Shown here one piece after another: positions 35,434 through 45,144 of a stretch of DNA of 64,000 bases; within the stretch, counting starts at the first letter, position 1, and every line of letters starts with the position of its first letter. Origin of the DNA: Algoriphagus yeomjeoni (GTDB taxonomy: Bacteria; Bacteroidota; Bacteroidia; Cytophagales; Cyclobacteriaceae); NCBI RefSeq assembly GCF_003259505.1, contig NZ_QLLK01000003.1, positions 248,001 to 312,000 on the forward strand. Direction: 5' to 3'. Both the position numbers and the translations under genes were made by a program. Below the pieces are notes generated by a model. That model was not told where the DNA came from. It searched no databases and saw only the letters and a program-made list of their open reading frames with translations.

Positions 35434-36186
35434 ATGGAAGAGAAAGTAATAGAAGCGCGCAATTTGATGAAGTCATTCGGTGACCTGGATGTACTGAAGG
35501 GAGTAGATTTGGATCTGTTAAAAGGGGAAAACCTTGTAGTTTTGGGAAAATCAGGTTCAGGTAAATCTGTCTTGATTAAAATTATGGTAGGTCTTTTGAA
35601 GCAGGATTCAGGAGCTATGAGAGTTCTGGGAAAGGATGTGGCAAACCTAGGAGTGAAAGAATTGAACAAGTTAAGATTGAAAATCGGCTTTTCTTTTCAG
35701 AATTCAGCACTCTACGACAGTATGACGGTGAAGGAAAACTTGGAGTTTCCTTTAGTCAGAAATATCAAAAACCTGTCAAGAAAGGAAAAAGATAAGAAAA
35801 TCGAAGGGCTTCTCGATAGTGTGGGCTTACCGCAATCAATCAATCAAATGCCATCCGAACTTTCCGGCGGTCAGAAGAAAAGAATCGGTGTAGCTCGGAC
35901 GTTAATTCTGGAACCGGAAATAATGCTTTACGATGAACCTACCGCTGGTCTTGATCCCATCACTTGCATGGATATCAATAATCTGATCGTGCAGGTACGT
36001 GAAGAGTACAACACGTCGTCCATTGTGATTACGCACGATTTGACCTGTGCCAAAGTGACTGGGGATCGTCAAGCAGTATTGTTGGATGGACAATTTGATG
36101 CTGTCGGGACATTTGAAGAAGTATTTCCTCACGCAGAGGACAAACGTATAAAATCATTTTACGATTATAATTTTATCAACTCATGA
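35434..36186 (+). CDS. mlaF: MlaF-type ABC transporter ATP-binding protein
   Basis: The 250-residue ATPase energises the Mla lipid transporter. It shows Walker A GKSGSGKSV at about 39-47, the Q-loop FQNSALYDSMTV, the signature LSGGQKKRIGVART and Walker B IMLYDEPTAGLDP with the switch histidine in VITHD. The Q-loop sequence SALYDSMTV is typical of MlaF rather than of other ABC ATPases. It overlaps mlaD by 4 bases. Confidence 0.94.
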   Translation: MEEKVIEARNLMKSFGDLDVLKGVDLDLLKGENLVVLGKSGSGKSVLIKIMVGLLKQDSGAMRVLGKDVANLGVKELNKLRLKIGFSFQNSALYDSMTVKENLEFPLVRNIKNLSRKEKDKKIEGLLDSVGLPQSINQMPSELSGGQKKRIGVARTLILEPEIMLYDEPTAGLDPITCMDINNLIVQVREEYNTSSIVITHDLTCAKVTGDRQAVLLDGQFDAVGTFEEVFPHAEDKRIKSFYDYNFINS

Positions 36187-37160
36187 GAGGCGAAAATAAG
36201 AGATCAGTCATTGTAGGGATTTTTGTCTTTATAGGCATAGCGATACTTGTGGCAGGAATTCTGACACTTGGAGGTCAGCAGAAAAAATTTGTCAAATCGA
36301 TACAGCTTAAAGCTGTATTTGATGACATCGGGGGTTTACAGGCGGGCAATAATATCTGGTTTTCTGGAGTGAAAATCGGAACAGTGCGTAAAATCAACTT
36401 TTACGGAGACTCCCAGGTAGAAATAGAAATGAACGTGGAGCAAGAGGTAGTGGAATTTATCAGGAAAGATTCCAAAGCTACAATCAGTTCCGATGGGTTG
36501 ATCGGCAACAAAATCATTATGATCTATGGGGGTACCACTATGGCGCCGCCGGTAGAAGACGGAGACAGACTGGAGTCAGTAATGCCGCTGGATACCGATC
36601 AGATGATGGAAACACTTCAGGTGAATAATGAGAATCTGGTAGAAATTACAGGAAACCTTAAGAATCTTACAAGCAAATTGGCTGAAGGAGAAGGAATGGT
36701 AGGAGCAGCGTTGACAGACTCTCTATTGGCAGAAAGCTTTAGAGCAATAGTCAAAAACCTTGATCAAGCTTCAATAAACAGTAATCGCATGATTGCTGAG
36801 CTTCAGAACTTCACTAAAAAATTGAATCAAGAAGGCAATCTTTTCAACGATCTAGTTACGGATACGACCATGGCTAGTGAGCTGAAGCAAACTATGGAAA
36901 GTTTCAAACAAACTGCTGCTAATTCAGAGGAAATGACTCAGAAACTGAGTGCAATCACTGATAAGTTTAATGATCCTAATAATTCTTTTGGAATGTTATT
37001 GAACGATCCAGAATTTGCCGAAACCTTGAAAAGCACGCTGGAGAATACTGATTCTGCCACTTACAATCTGAATCGTGGAATGGAAGCACTGGAGTATACC
37101 TGGCCATTTAATAAAGGCTTTAAACGTAAGCAAAAAGCTGAAGAAAAAGAGAACAACTAA
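36183..37160 (+). CDS. mlaD: MlaD-type MCE domain protein
   Basis: The 325-residue protein has one N-terminal membrane anchor (about residues 9-29). An MCE domain follows (about 38-120) with FDDIGGLQAGNNIWFSGVKIG, the lipid-binding barrel motif. A long helical C-terminal part rich in Thr, Glu and Asn (MTQKLSAITDKFNDPNNSF) comes after. MCE proteins form hexameric rings that pass lipids between membranes. The C-terminal helical extension is longer than in E. coli MlaD, as in many Bacteroidota. mlaB and mlaC homologs are not adjacent. Confidence 0.9.
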   Translation: MRGENKRSVIVGIFVFIGIAILVAGILTLGGQQKKFVKSIQLKAVFDDIGGLQAGNNIWFSGVKIGTVRKINFYGDSQVEIEMNVEQEVVEFIRKDSKATISSDGLIGNKIIMIYGGTTMAPPVEDGDRLESVMPLDTDQMMETLQVNNENLVEITGNLKNLTSKLAEGEGMVGAALTDSLLAESFRAIVKNLDQASINSNRMIAELQNFTKKLNQEGNLFNDLVTDTTMASELKQTMESFKQTAANSEEMTQKLSAITDKFNDPNNSFGMLLNDPEFAETLKSTLENTDSATYNLNRGMEALEYTWPFNKGFKRKQKAEEKENN

Positions 37161-37180
37161 GAGAAAAAGAAAAGTTGTAG

Positions 37181-38236
37181 TTAATCCTCTTCAAGCCCGC
37201 GGGAAATTTTTTCGCGGGCTTCTTCTTTTTCGGATCCATTTGCTTTCATCGTTTCTGTATCATTTGACGGAGTTAAAACAGCTTTTAAGCTTATTGGAAA
37301 ATGGTCTGAGCCGATTCCTTTTTGAACTTTCAAGCTAGCCAAACCGAAGTGTTTGCTTAAAAAGATATGGTCCAAAGGCCAACGGAACAAAGGTACTTTT
37401 GCATGAAAGGTATTGAATAAGCCTCTTCCTCGGCGAGGATCAGCCATCTCAGAGTTTTTCAAAAATAGCTCCGTAGTATAGCTCCATGCCACATCATTCA
37501 AATCTCCGATGACTAAAGAAGGCTTCGGGTTTTCTTTGGATTTTTTTCCTACCATCAATATTTCAGCATCTCTCTCGGTACTTTTTTCATTTTCTCCTGG
37601 TACGGGAGGTGTGGGATGAATCGCATATATGGTAATTATTTCCCCATTTCGGAGCTTGATATCCAATTCCAACGAAGGGATTTCTTCATCAATCAGGTAA
37701 TTTATTTCCTGCCGTACGATTTCCATTCGGGTATAGAGTAGTAACCCATAAGTATTGTCTAAGGGGATTTTGACTTGAGCGGGATAGTTTTTTTCTATTT
37801 CTGAAAGACCCTTTTCCCAGGCTTTATCTGTTTCTACAAAGAATATCAAATCCGGATTTACATCACTAACCAAACTTACAGCTTTGCTATATTCCTTATT
37901 GTATTGATAGACATTACCCACAAGTATATTTATTCCTGCCTCTTCTGAATAAGGGACGGTTTCTATCATTTTCTTGCCCAATGGAGTGAATGGCCATACT
38001 TTACTCAGAAGGTAGGCTGAAGTAACCGTTAGTGCGAAAATCCAATAGAAGGGCTCTGGAGTTGATTCTACGGTCAAAGTGAAGGTCCAACAAACAATTA
38101 AAATCAAGGTGAAAACAAATTTTTGAAGTCTAGGGTAATCAAATACTCTTATCCACCAAAAGTCTAATTTGACCAAAGGAAAAAATGTAGCTAGAATAAA
38201 AAATGCGGTGAATAATCGAAGTATGAATAGCCCCAT
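37181..38236 (-). CDS. Endonuclease/exonuclease/phosphatase family protein, membrane-anchored
   Basis: The 351-residue protein has three N-terminal transmembrane segments (residues 1 to about 85) and a C-terminal EEP domain. Catalytic motifs are NILVGNVYQYN, the acid in FFVETDKAW, IGDLNDVAWS and the terminal GSDHFPISL. The EEP fold includes nucleases, phosphatases and sphingomyelinases, so the substrate is open. The C-terminal tail is acidic (SEKEEAREKISRGLEED) and is encoded by DNA that also forms the mlaD terminator hairpin. Confidence 0.85.
   Translation of the reverse strand: MGLFILRLFTAFFILATFFPLVKLDFWWIRVFDYPRLQKFVFTLILIVCWTFTLTVESTPEPFYWIFALTVTSAYLLSKVWPFTPLGKKMIETVPYSEEAGINILVGNVYQYNKEYSKAVSLVSDVNPDLIFFVETDKAWEKGLSEIEKNYPAQVKIPLDNTYGLLLYTRMEIVRQEINYLIDEEIPSLELDIKLRNGEIITIYAIHPTPPVPGENEKSTERDAEILMVGKKSKENPKPSLVIGDLNDVAWSYTTELFLKNSEMADPRRGRGLFNTFHAKVPLFRWPLDHIFLSKHFGLASLKVQKGIGSDHFPISLKAVLTPSNDTETMKANGSEKEEAREKISRGLEED
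37193..37230 (+). terminator. mlaD terminator inside the 3' end of the opposite gene
   Basis: AAGCCCGCG pairs with CGCGGGCTT (37193-37221), followed by CTTCTTTTT. It lies 33 bases after the mlaD stop, within the last codons of the convergent EEP gene, whose acidic tail it encodes. Confidence 0.75.
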
Positions 38237-38390
38237 GAACAGTTTAATTATCTTAAGTTAAATTCAATATGGTAAAATTAAGTGTTGTTTTGGCAGGAAT
38301 TTGGGACTTAAAGTTAGCCTCAATGGAATCCAAACACGCTAATTTGAGTTATTACATTGGATCCTTTTTTCACTTAAATCCTTTTTTACC

Positions 38391-41168
38391 ATGAGCCAAG
38401 ACCCGTACCAAATTAAAACTACACTAAAAACTTCAACTGGTGAACATACTTATTGGAGTTTGGAGAAACTTGAAGCAAGTGGGCACCCTGTAAAGCACTT
38501 GCCTTTTTCTATTCGAATACTCTTGGAAAATGCATTACGGAATTTTGATGACTTCGCGATTACAAAGGAGCATCTGGATACGCTGATCAATTGGTCACCA
38601 AAACCCTCGGATAAGGATATTCCCTACAAACCAGCCAGAGTGCTGATGCAGGATTTTACAGGAGTACCTGCTGTAGTAGATATCGCTTCATTAAGATCTG
38701 AGGCGCAGCGAAAAGGCAAGGACGCTAGCACAATTAATCCTTTGATTCCAGTGGATCTGGTGATTGATCACTCCGTGCAGGTGGATTACTTTGGTACAAA
38801 TTATAGTTATCAGAAAAATGTAGAAAAGGAGTACGAGCGAAATTCGGAGCGCTACAAATTCCTGAAATGGGCCCAAAAGACTTTTAATAATTTTTCAGTA
38901 GTTCCTCCAGGGATGGGGATTTGCCATCAGGTCAATCTTGAATATCTGGCTCAGGGAGTAATTGAGCGGGATGGGATGGTTTTTCCAGATACGCTAGTTG
39001 GTACAGATTCTCATACTCCTATGGTGAATGGTATTGGCGTAGTCGGTTGGGGAGTAGGAGGAATAGAAGCGGAAGCGGCGATCCTTGGTCAGCCGATTTA
39101 TTTTATTATGCCGGAAGTGGTAGGGTTGAAGCTCACAGGCAAATTACCAGCAGGTACAACCGCTACAGATATGGTGCTGACCATAACCGAATTGCTGAGA
39201 AAACATGGGGTAGTGGGCAAATTTGTAGAGGTCTTTGGTCCAGGTTTGGATCACCTTTCGGTCCCGGATCGCGCCACGATCTCCAATATGTCTCCTGAGT
39301 TTGGCTGTACAGTTTCGTATTTCCCTATTGATGATCGCACATTGGATTATATGGGAAAAACCAACCGTTCAAAAGATCAGATCAAACTGGTAGAAGAGTA
39401 TTGCAAGTCAAATTTACTTTGGAGAAAAGACGAGGATTTGATCCAATATAGTTCTGTGGTAGAGTTGGATTTGGGAACAGTGGAGTCTACAGTTTCTGGT
39501 CCAAAACGTCCTCAGGACAAGATTTTGGTAAGGGACTTCAAGCCAAAATTTGAAGAATTGCTACATTCCGTACATGGTAGAACCTATATCCCAATTGATA
39601 AAAGAGAAGAAGTTGCCCGTTTCGTAGAAGAAGGAGGAGGGCAGACAGAAGATCAGTCAGATGCCAAAGCACCGGCTGAAACAGAGATTAAAACGAAAAT
39701 CAAGAACGGCTTGAAATCAGTTTCTGTAAAGCTTCACAATGATAAGTTCGAACTTTATGATGGCTCCATCGTGATCGCGGCGATTACTTCCTGTACCAAT
39801 ACCTCGAATCCTTCTGTGATGCTAGGAGCAGGTTTGGTTGCCAGAAAAGCTAGGGAATTGGGCGTGGACGTGAAGCCATGGGTGAAAACCTCCTTGGCTC
39901 CAGGTTCAAAAGTGGTGACAGATTACTTAGAAAAAGCTGAACTACTGGAAGATTTGGAAGCATTGAAATTCCATACGGTAGGTTACGGCTGTACTTCGTG
40001 TATTGGGAATTCAGGTCCACTTCCTAGACATATTGCGCAAGCAGTAGAAGATAATGACATGGTGGTAGCTTCTGTGCTTTCTGGGAATAGAAACTTTGAG
40101 GCGAGAGTACACCCGCAAGTGAAAATGAATTACCTCATGTCACCTATGCTGGTGGTGGTCTATGCCATCGCTGGACGAGTGGACGTGGATTTATATAACG
40201 AACCAATTGGCTACGATCCAAATTTGGAACCGGTTTACATGAAGGATATCTGGCCTACAAATGAGGAAATAGCCGAGGTAGCTAGAAAAGTCCTTACTCC
40301 GGATGATTATGAGAAAAGCTACGGAGAGATCTTCGAAGGAAATGAAATCTGGAAGGAATTGCAGTCTGGAGAAGGGGAAATTTACCCTTGGGACGACACC
40401 AGTACCTACATCAAAGAGGCTCCGTTCTTCAAAGGAATTTCAGTTGATGTGCCGGAGGCAAAAGATATAGTAAATGCACGTGTTTTATTGAAATTGGGTG
40501 ACTCGATTACGACAGACCATATTTCTCCAGCAGGATCATTTAGACCAGACACCCCAGCAGGTAAATACCTAAATGGTCGCGGAGTGGAGCGACCTGATTT
40601 CAACTCTTACGGTTCGAGAAGAGGAAATGATGAGGTAATGGTTCGTGGTACTTTTGCCAATGTGCGGATCAAAAATCAATTGAGTACTCAAGAAGGTGGA
40701 TTTACTACTTATGCTCCTTCCGGGGAAGAAATGAGTGTATTCGAAGCATCCGAAAAATATCAAGCAGCATCAATTCCCTTAGTTGTCTTGGCAGGAAAAG
40801 AATATGGCTCGGGATCTTCCCGTGACTGGGCGGCAAAGGGAACCACTTTGTTGGGAATCAAAGCCGTAATCGCTGAAAGTTATGAGCGTATCCACCGGAG
40901 TAACTTGGTAGGAATGGGCGTTTTACCACTTCAATTCTTGCCGGGAGAAAATGCCGAGAGCTTAGGCTTAACAGGCAAAGAGGAGTTCAGTATTCTTGGA
41001 ATTGAATCAGGATTAACTCCAACTCAAAAGTTTCAGGTGATAGTCAAATCAGATTCTCAGCAGAAGAAAATCGAAGTGCTATCTAGATTAGATTCAGAAG
41101 TAGAGATTGCTTACTACAAGCATGGAGGGATCTTGAATTATGTGCTGAGAGACTTCTTGAAGGATTAG
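38391..41168 (+). CDS. acnA: Aconitate hydratase AcnA
   Basis: Aconitase isomerises citrate to isocitrate in the TCA cycle through a [4Fe-4S] cluster. The 925-residue protein matches the AcnA/IRP-type enzyme. Its N-terminal QDFTGVPAVVD and GTDSHTPMVNG motifs precede the cluster cysteines in SCTNTSNPSVM and GYGCTSCIGNSGPL. The C-terminal swivel domain carries GKEYGSGSSRDWAAKG. Length is normal. It is transcribed alone. Confidence 0.96.
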   Translation: MSQDPYQIKTTLKTSTGEHTYWSLEKLEASGHPVKHLPFSIRILLENALRNFDDFAITKEHLDTLINWSPKPSDKDIPYKPARVLMQDFTGVPAVVDIASLRSEAQRKGKDASTINPLIPVDLVIDHSVQVDYFGTNYSYQKNVEKEYERNSERYKFLKWAQKTFNNFSVVPPGMGICHQVNLEYLAQGVIERDGMVFPDTLVGTDSHTPMVNGIGVVGWGVGGIEAEAAILGQPIYFIMPEVVGLKLTGKLPAGTTATDMVLTITELLRKHGVVGKFVEVFGPGLDHLSVPDRATISNMSPEFGCTVSYFPIDDRTLDYMGKTNRSKDQIKLVEEYCKSNLLWRKDEDLIQYSSVVELDLGTVESTVSGPKRPQDKILVRDFKPKFEELLHSVHGRTYIPIDKREEVARFVEEGGGQTEDQSDAKAPAETEIKTKIKNGLKSVSVKLHNDKFELYDGSIVIAAITSCTNTSNPSVMLGAGLVARKARELGVDVKPWVKTSLAPGSKVVTDYLEKAELLEDLEALKFHTVGYGCTSCIGNSGPLPRHIAQAVEDNDMVVASVLSGNRNFEARVHPQVKMNYLMSPMLVVVYAIAGRVDVDLYNEPIGYDPNLEPVYMKDIWPTNEEIAEVARKVLTPDDYEKSYGEIFEGNEIWKELQSGEGEIYPWDDTSTYIKEAPFFKGISVDVPEAKDIVNARVLLKLGDSITTDHISPAGSFRPDTPAGKYLNGRGVERPDFNSYGSRRGNDEVMVRGTFANVRIKNQLSTQEGGFTTYAPSGEEMSVFEASEKYQAASIPLVVLAGKEYGSGSSRDWAAKGTTLLGIKAVIAESYERIHRSNLVGMGVLPLQFLPGENAESLGLTGKEEFSILGIESGLTPTQKFQVIVKSDSQQKKIEVLSRLDSEVEIAYYKHGGILNYVLRDFLKD

Positions 41169-41173
41169 AAGAG

Positions 41174-41203
41174 TTGGATGTTTGATGCCGGGTGACCGAT
41201 GCT
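41174..41203 (+). repeat. GATGTTTGATGCCGGGTG repeat after acnA
   Basis: GATGTTTGATGCCGGGTGACC continuing into GATGCTCGC follows the acnA stop directly. It shares the GATGCCGGGTG word with the hisH leader repeat (17571-17581). Confidence 0.55.
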
Positions 41204-41257
41204 CGCTGTAGCATGAGTTGAATCTCCCTTATGTAATTTTATCTTTTTATGAAAGCA

Positions 41258-41284
41258 AAACCCGTCAGAAATGGCGGGTTTTTG
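41258..41284 (+). terminator. acnA terminator
   Basis: AAACCCG pairs with CGGGTTT in an imperfect stem with two further pairs near the loop, followed by TT and a weak T stretch, about 90 bases after the acnA stop. Confidence 0.7.
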
Positions 41285-41420
41285 ATGTCTTAAAGGATTT
41301 TTAAAACTTATTAATGTTTGAAGGTATTTCCATCGCTGGGTATTCTCCCATTTTTTTGGGGGAGTTATAATGTAGGTTTTCACTTTAATCCAAATCCCTT
41401 TTATCCCGGAAGATAAACCT

Positions 41421-41428
41421 TATTTTTG
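41421..41428 (+). promoter_or_regulatory. Candidate -7 box of pgi
   Basis: TATTTTTG matches TAnnTTTG, ending 28 bases before the pgi ATG. The -33 region is T-rich but lacks an exact TTTG. Confidence 0.45.
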
Positions 41429-41456
41429 TGACTCATTCCTTTTAAACTAAGAACCG

Positions 41457-43103
41457 ATGAACGCAATTAATCCTACCAAAACGCCTGCATGGGCAAGGCT
41501 GCAGCAGCTTGCCGAAGATCATAAAAACATGACTATTTTATCTCAGTTTGAGGAGCAGGGTCGCTTTGATAGCATGAGTTTAACAATGGGAGATATTTTG
41601 GTCGATTTTTCTAAAAATAGGCTGAATCAGGATATCATGAAGTCTCTGTTTGACCTAGCTGTTGAGTGCAAACTGGACGTGGCAATCGAAGACATGTTCA
41701 CAGGAAAGCCGATAAATGTCACTGAAGGCAGAGCTGTATTGCACACAGCATTAAGAAGTCCTGCTGATGAGGCCGTAGTGCTGGATGGTCATAATATCAT
41801 GGAAGATATCTCAGCTGTCTTGAAAAAGATGAAGACTTTTGCTGACAAGATCCAGAATAAGCAATGGCTAGGCTATACTGGCAAGCCGATCAAATCACTG
41901 GTGAATATCGGGATTGGAGGTTCTGACCTTGGGCCAGTGATGGTGACAGAGGCATTGAAGCCTTTCAAAAACCCGGACATTGAATGTTACTTCGTTTCTA
42001 ATGTGGATGGAACTCATATCGCGGAAACGCTGAAGAAAGTAGATCCGGAAACCACACTTTTCTTTATTGCATCCAAGACGTTCACCACGCAGGAAACTAT
42101 GACCAACGCGCATTCTGCGCGTAATTGGTTTTTGGAACATGCAAAGGATGAATCTGCAGTGGCGAAGCATTTCGTAGCACTTTCTACCAATGCCAAGGCA
42201 GTAGAGGCATTTGGGATTGATACCGCCAATATGTTTGAGTTTTGGGATTGGGTAGGAGGAAGATATTCCCTTTGGTCTGCGATTGGTTTGCCGATTGCTT
42301 GCACCGTGGGTTTTGATAATTTTGAAAAGCTTTTGGAAGGTGCACATGCTATGGATAAGCATTTCCGCCAGTCTCAGTTTGATAGCAATATCCCGGTTGT
42401 TCTCGCGATGATAGGTATTTGGAATACCAATTTCCTAGGTGCAAGTTCTGAGGCGATCCTGCCATACGATCAGTATATGCACCGTTTTGCAGCCTATTTC
42501 CAGCAGGGAAATATGGAAAGTAATGGCAAATACGTAAGCCGTTCCGGTGAAAAGGTGAATTATACCACAGGGCCTATTATCTGGGGTGAGCCTGGGACAA
42601 ATGGTCAGCATGCTTTTTATCAGTTGATTCATCAGGGTACGCATTTGATTCCTTGTGATTTCATCGCACCAGCGATTTCCCACAATCCTATAGGAGACCA
42701 TCATCAGAAGTTGCTTTCTAACTTCTTTGCGCAGACAGAAGCCCTAATGAACGGTAAGTCTCTGGAAGAGGTAAAAGCAGAAATGAAAGCCGCTGGTAAA
42801 TCAGCAGAGGAAATCGAAAAAATTGCTCCTCATAGGGTTTTTGAAGGAAATCGTCCTACCAACTCTATTTTGGTGAAGGAGATTACACCGTTTACACTAG
42901 GGGCTTTGATTGCCATGTACGAGCACAAAATCTTTGTGCAGGGTGTGATTTGGGATATTTTCAGCTTTGACCAGTGGGGAGTCGAGCTAGGCAAAGTGCT
43001 GGCATCTGGTATTCTTCCAGAGCTCAAAGGAGACGAGGAAGTTACCGCACACGATGGCTCCACCAATGGCTTGATCAATGCTTACAAGAAAATGAGAAAG
43101 TAA
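41457..43103 (+). CDS. pgi: Glucose-6-phosphate isomerase
   Basis: This glycolytic enzyme interconverts glucose 6-phosphate and fructose 6-phosphate. The 548-residue protein is of the long (E. coli/eukaryote) type. It has [14 protein letters not shown] near 150, [13 protein letters not shown], the signature [16 protein letters not shown] near 265, and [15 protein letters not shown] with the catalytic glutamate just upstream. The C-terminal Lys region QWGVELGK is also present. No neighbouring genes are co-directional within an operon distance. Confidence 0.97.
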   Translation: MNAINPTKTPAWARLQQLAEDHKNMTILSQFEEQGRFDSMSLTMGDILVDFSKNRLNQDIMKSLFDLAVECKLDVAIEDMFTGKPINVTEGRAVLHTALRSPADEAVVLDGHNIMEDISAVLKKMKTFADKIQNKQWLGYTGKPIKSLVNIGIGGSDLGPVMVTEALKPFKNPDIECYFVSNVDGTHIAETLKKVDPETTLFFIASKTFTTQETMTNAHSARNWFLEHAKDESAVAKHFVALSTNAKAVEAFGIDTANMFEFWDWVGGRYSLWSAIGLPIACTVGFDNFEKLLEGAHAMDKHFRQSQFDSNIPVVLAMIGIWNTNFLGASSEAILPYDQYMHRFAAYFQQGNMESNGKYVSRSGEKVNYTTGPIIWGEPGTNGQHAFYQLIHQGTHLIPCDFIAPAISHNPIGDHHQKLLSNFFAQTEALMNGKSLEEVKAEMKAAGKSAEEIEKIAPHRVFEGNRPTNSILVKEITPFTLGALIAMYEHKIFVQGVIWDIFSFDQWGVELGKVLASGILPELKGDEEVTAHDGSTNGLINAYKKMRK

Positions 43104-43153
43104 TAATTCTCCATGGCCTGCGTCTATCAGACCGAGGTTGAGGAATGAAAACA

Positions 43154-43190
43154 AAATCCCGATTCTAAAAAAGAGTCGGGATTTACTTTT
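43154..43190 (+). terminator. pgi terminator, possibly bidirectional
   Basis: AAATCCCGA pairs with TCGGGATTT around an A-rich loop, with T-rich sequence after it. The gene on the other strand ends at 43204, so the hairpin may serve both. Confidence 0.75.
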
Positions 43191-43203
43191 TCTAGTGCAG
43201 GCA

Positions 43204-44136
43204 CTAACTTTTTAGAATATCAGGCTGCTTATTGACCTCGAAGTTAAACACATCCTTTCTCGAATAATGTCCGACTACGTCAAAGTCTAATTTACTTTTT
43301 GCCAAAACTGAAAAATCCAACTCGGCAATCAGCAGCCCTTCTTCATTCCAAAGTGGTCCAGCCAGGATCTCACCCATAGGTGAAATAATCACACTTCCAC
43401 CTGAACTCATGATTTCTGGTTCGTCTTTCAAATCATCTTGGTATTTTTCTGGATAATCTGACCTGCGTACAAATTGGTTAGCTGCCAAAACAAAGCAGCG
43501 TCCTTCTAATGCGATGTGCTGCATGGAATTTTGCCAGGATTCCCTAGAATCTGCAGTAGGGGCAAGGTAAATTTCCACACCTTGATTATACATTGCCATC
43601 CGTGCAAGCGGCATGTAGTTTTCCCAACATAGTAGCCCACCAATTTTCCCTAGTTGAGTATCAAAACTTACTAATGTACTTCCATCACTTTCCGCCCATA
43701 TGTAGCGCTCCAGCCCTGTAGGCTTTAATTTTCTGTGCGTGCCCATCAGTTTGCCTAGATTGTCAAAATACAGCAAAGAGCAATAGAGAGATCCGCCAAT
43801 GCTTTCTTTTTCTGTTATGCCTAAGCCGACAAAAAGATTAGCCTTTTGGATTGCTTCACTGATCTTTCTTATGCTTTCGGAAAAGACCTCTACGCTATTG
43901 TTCCAATAATCTAACCATTGGTTTCTACTCTTGTCCGTGCGTCTTCCGATGATCGCATCAAAATCCAGTCCTCTTGGGTAGCAGGGGATGAATGACTCTG
44001 GAAACAACAGCAATTGGCATCCATCATTTGCACCTTTTTCAATCCAAGAAATAACCAAATCTACCGACTTCTCAAGGTCAAATAGGGCAGGAGTGGCTTG
44101 CACCACGCCAACTTTAACGATTTTATTATTAGTCAT
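43204..44136 (-). CDS. Nitrilase-type carbon-nitrogen hydrolase
   Basis: The 310-residue protein belongs to the nitrilase superfamily and keeps the catalytic triad: E47 in LFPESFIPCYPRG, K136 in HRKLKPT and C170 in LLCWENYMP. The FPESFIPCYPRG and CWENY contexts are those of the true nitrilase branch, which turns nitriles into carboxylic acids, rather than of amidases. The natural substrate is unknown. A palindrome lies just upstream of the start. Confidence 0.9.
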   Translation of the reverse strand: MTNNKIVKVGVVQATPALFDLEKSVDLVISWIEKGANDGCQLLLFPESFIPCYPRGLDFDAIIGRRTDKSRNQWLDYWNNSVEVFSESIRKISEAIQKANLFVGLGITEKESIGGSLYCSLLYFDNLGKLMGTHRKLKPTGLERYIWAESDGSTLVSFDTQLGKIGGLLCWENYMPLARMAMYNQGVEIYLAPTADSRESWQNSMQHIALEGRCFVLAANQFVRRSDYPEKYQDDLKDEPEIMSSGGSVIISPMGEILAGPLWNEEGLLIAELDFSVLAKSKLDFDVVGHYSRKDVFNFEVNKQPDILKS

Positions 44137-44150
44137 AGTTTTACTAAAAT

Positions 44151-44166
44151 AGCAATTACGATTGCT
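44151..44166. promoter_or_regulatory. Palindrome upstream of the nitrilase gene
   Basis: AGCAAT-TACG-ATTGCT is a perfect inverted repeat with a 4-base centre, 15-30 bases upstream of the start codon, where an operator would overlap the promoter. Confidence 0.4.
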
Positions 44167-44463
44167 AAAACCTCAAGCCTTTTTTATCTAGAGTATAGGT
44201 AAAAACCACCTAGCCTTTTGTAGGTGTCCTCGTATTTCTAGTTTAATGGATTGAGCTTTGGATTAGAATAAGCTTTCGTCTTGGTAGATAATTGTATAAA
44301 TAAACCCTTTGAAAAAGTTAGCCTTGTCAATTATCCTAATTTATTTAGTTGTATCAAGTTCAGGTATTTAAGGCTATAGACTAGGTCAGATATAAAAAGC
44401 AAAATCACGATCCTTAGGAAAACCGTGATTTTGTATGATAGATAAAACCCTTTTGATATTCTC
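44167..44463. other. Gene-free stretch between nitrilase and Tat protein
   Basis: No protein-like frame is seen on either strand. Apart from the terminator at 44394-44432, which ends the gene to the right, nothing could be identified. Confidence 0.4.
44394..44432 (-). terminator. Terminator of the Tat-exported protein gene
   Basis: AAAATCACG (44401-44409) pairs with CGTGATTTT (44424-44432). On the minus strand it is followed by GC and a T-run, 32 bases after the stop codon of the gene at 44464-45144. Confidence 0.7.
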
Positions 44464-45144
44464 CTAACCACCTGCGAAAATATAGGCACATCCATGTTCC
44501 TGAGCTCTTCCTAAAGCCCAAACTCCTGAAGGTACTCGGTTGACTCCTGGCAGTACACCCTTGACCATATCGGCATAAACATCCTCTGTTTTCATATTCA
44601 TTTTCGCAGCAATTCCTGCACTATTTACTTGCAAGGCTAGATCACAAACACAGAACATAGCGCCTCTACCTATAAGATCTTTTATTCCTTGAATTTGTGG
44701 CATTGGAAAATCTCCCGGTTTTGGATCATAATATGGGTTTCTCAAGGAAGGATTACCCGTAGCTGGGTCTTGTACATCCAATGCTTCTCCAAGCTTGTAT
44801 TTTGCCCAAACCCAATCTTCTAGAGCAAAACCAACTCCGCTATGCCGAAGAACGGTCATTGCAGTGATATCAGAATCCGGGCTATCAGTTTGATTGTTAG
44901 TAAGGTAAAATACCCAATTCCAAATAATCGCAAAGCCATCATGTGGAGTGGAGCCATCATACACTACTCGATGAGTGCCTTTGATGTTTTTGAACCATTC
45001 ATCTGCTTCGTGCAGTGAAGTTTCACTGTCTTTTGCTGGGTTTCCCAAGGCGGGATTCGCTAGCCCAGCAAGGCCTCCTACAGCTGAGCCAAGTGCAATT
45101 TTTTCGATAAAATTTCTTCGAGAATTACTATTTTGATCTTTCAT
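44464..45144 (-). CDS. Tat-exported protein of unknown function
   Basis: The 226-residue protein starts with a twin-arginine signal (NSRRNFIEKIALGSAVGGLA), so it is exported folded. The body contains THRVVYDGSTPHDGFAIIWNW near the start and a C-terminal part CVCDLALQVNSAGIAAKMNM, then ALGRAQEHGCAYIFAGG. The C-terminal arrangement loosely recalls DsrE-like sulfur-relay proteins, but I cannot confirm that. It is followed by a good terminator. Confidence 0.72.
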   Translation of the reverse strand: MKDQNSNSRRNFIEKIALGSAVGGLAGLANPALGNPAKDSETSLHEADEWFKNIKGTHRVVYDGSTPHDGFAIIWNWVFYLTNNQTDSPDSDITAMTVLRHSGVGFALEDWVWAKYKLGEALDVQDPATGNPSLRNPYYDPKPGDFPMPQIQGIKDLIGRGAMFCVCDLALQVNSAGIAAKMNMKTEDVYADMVKGVLPGVNRVPSGVWALGRAQEHGCAYIFAGG

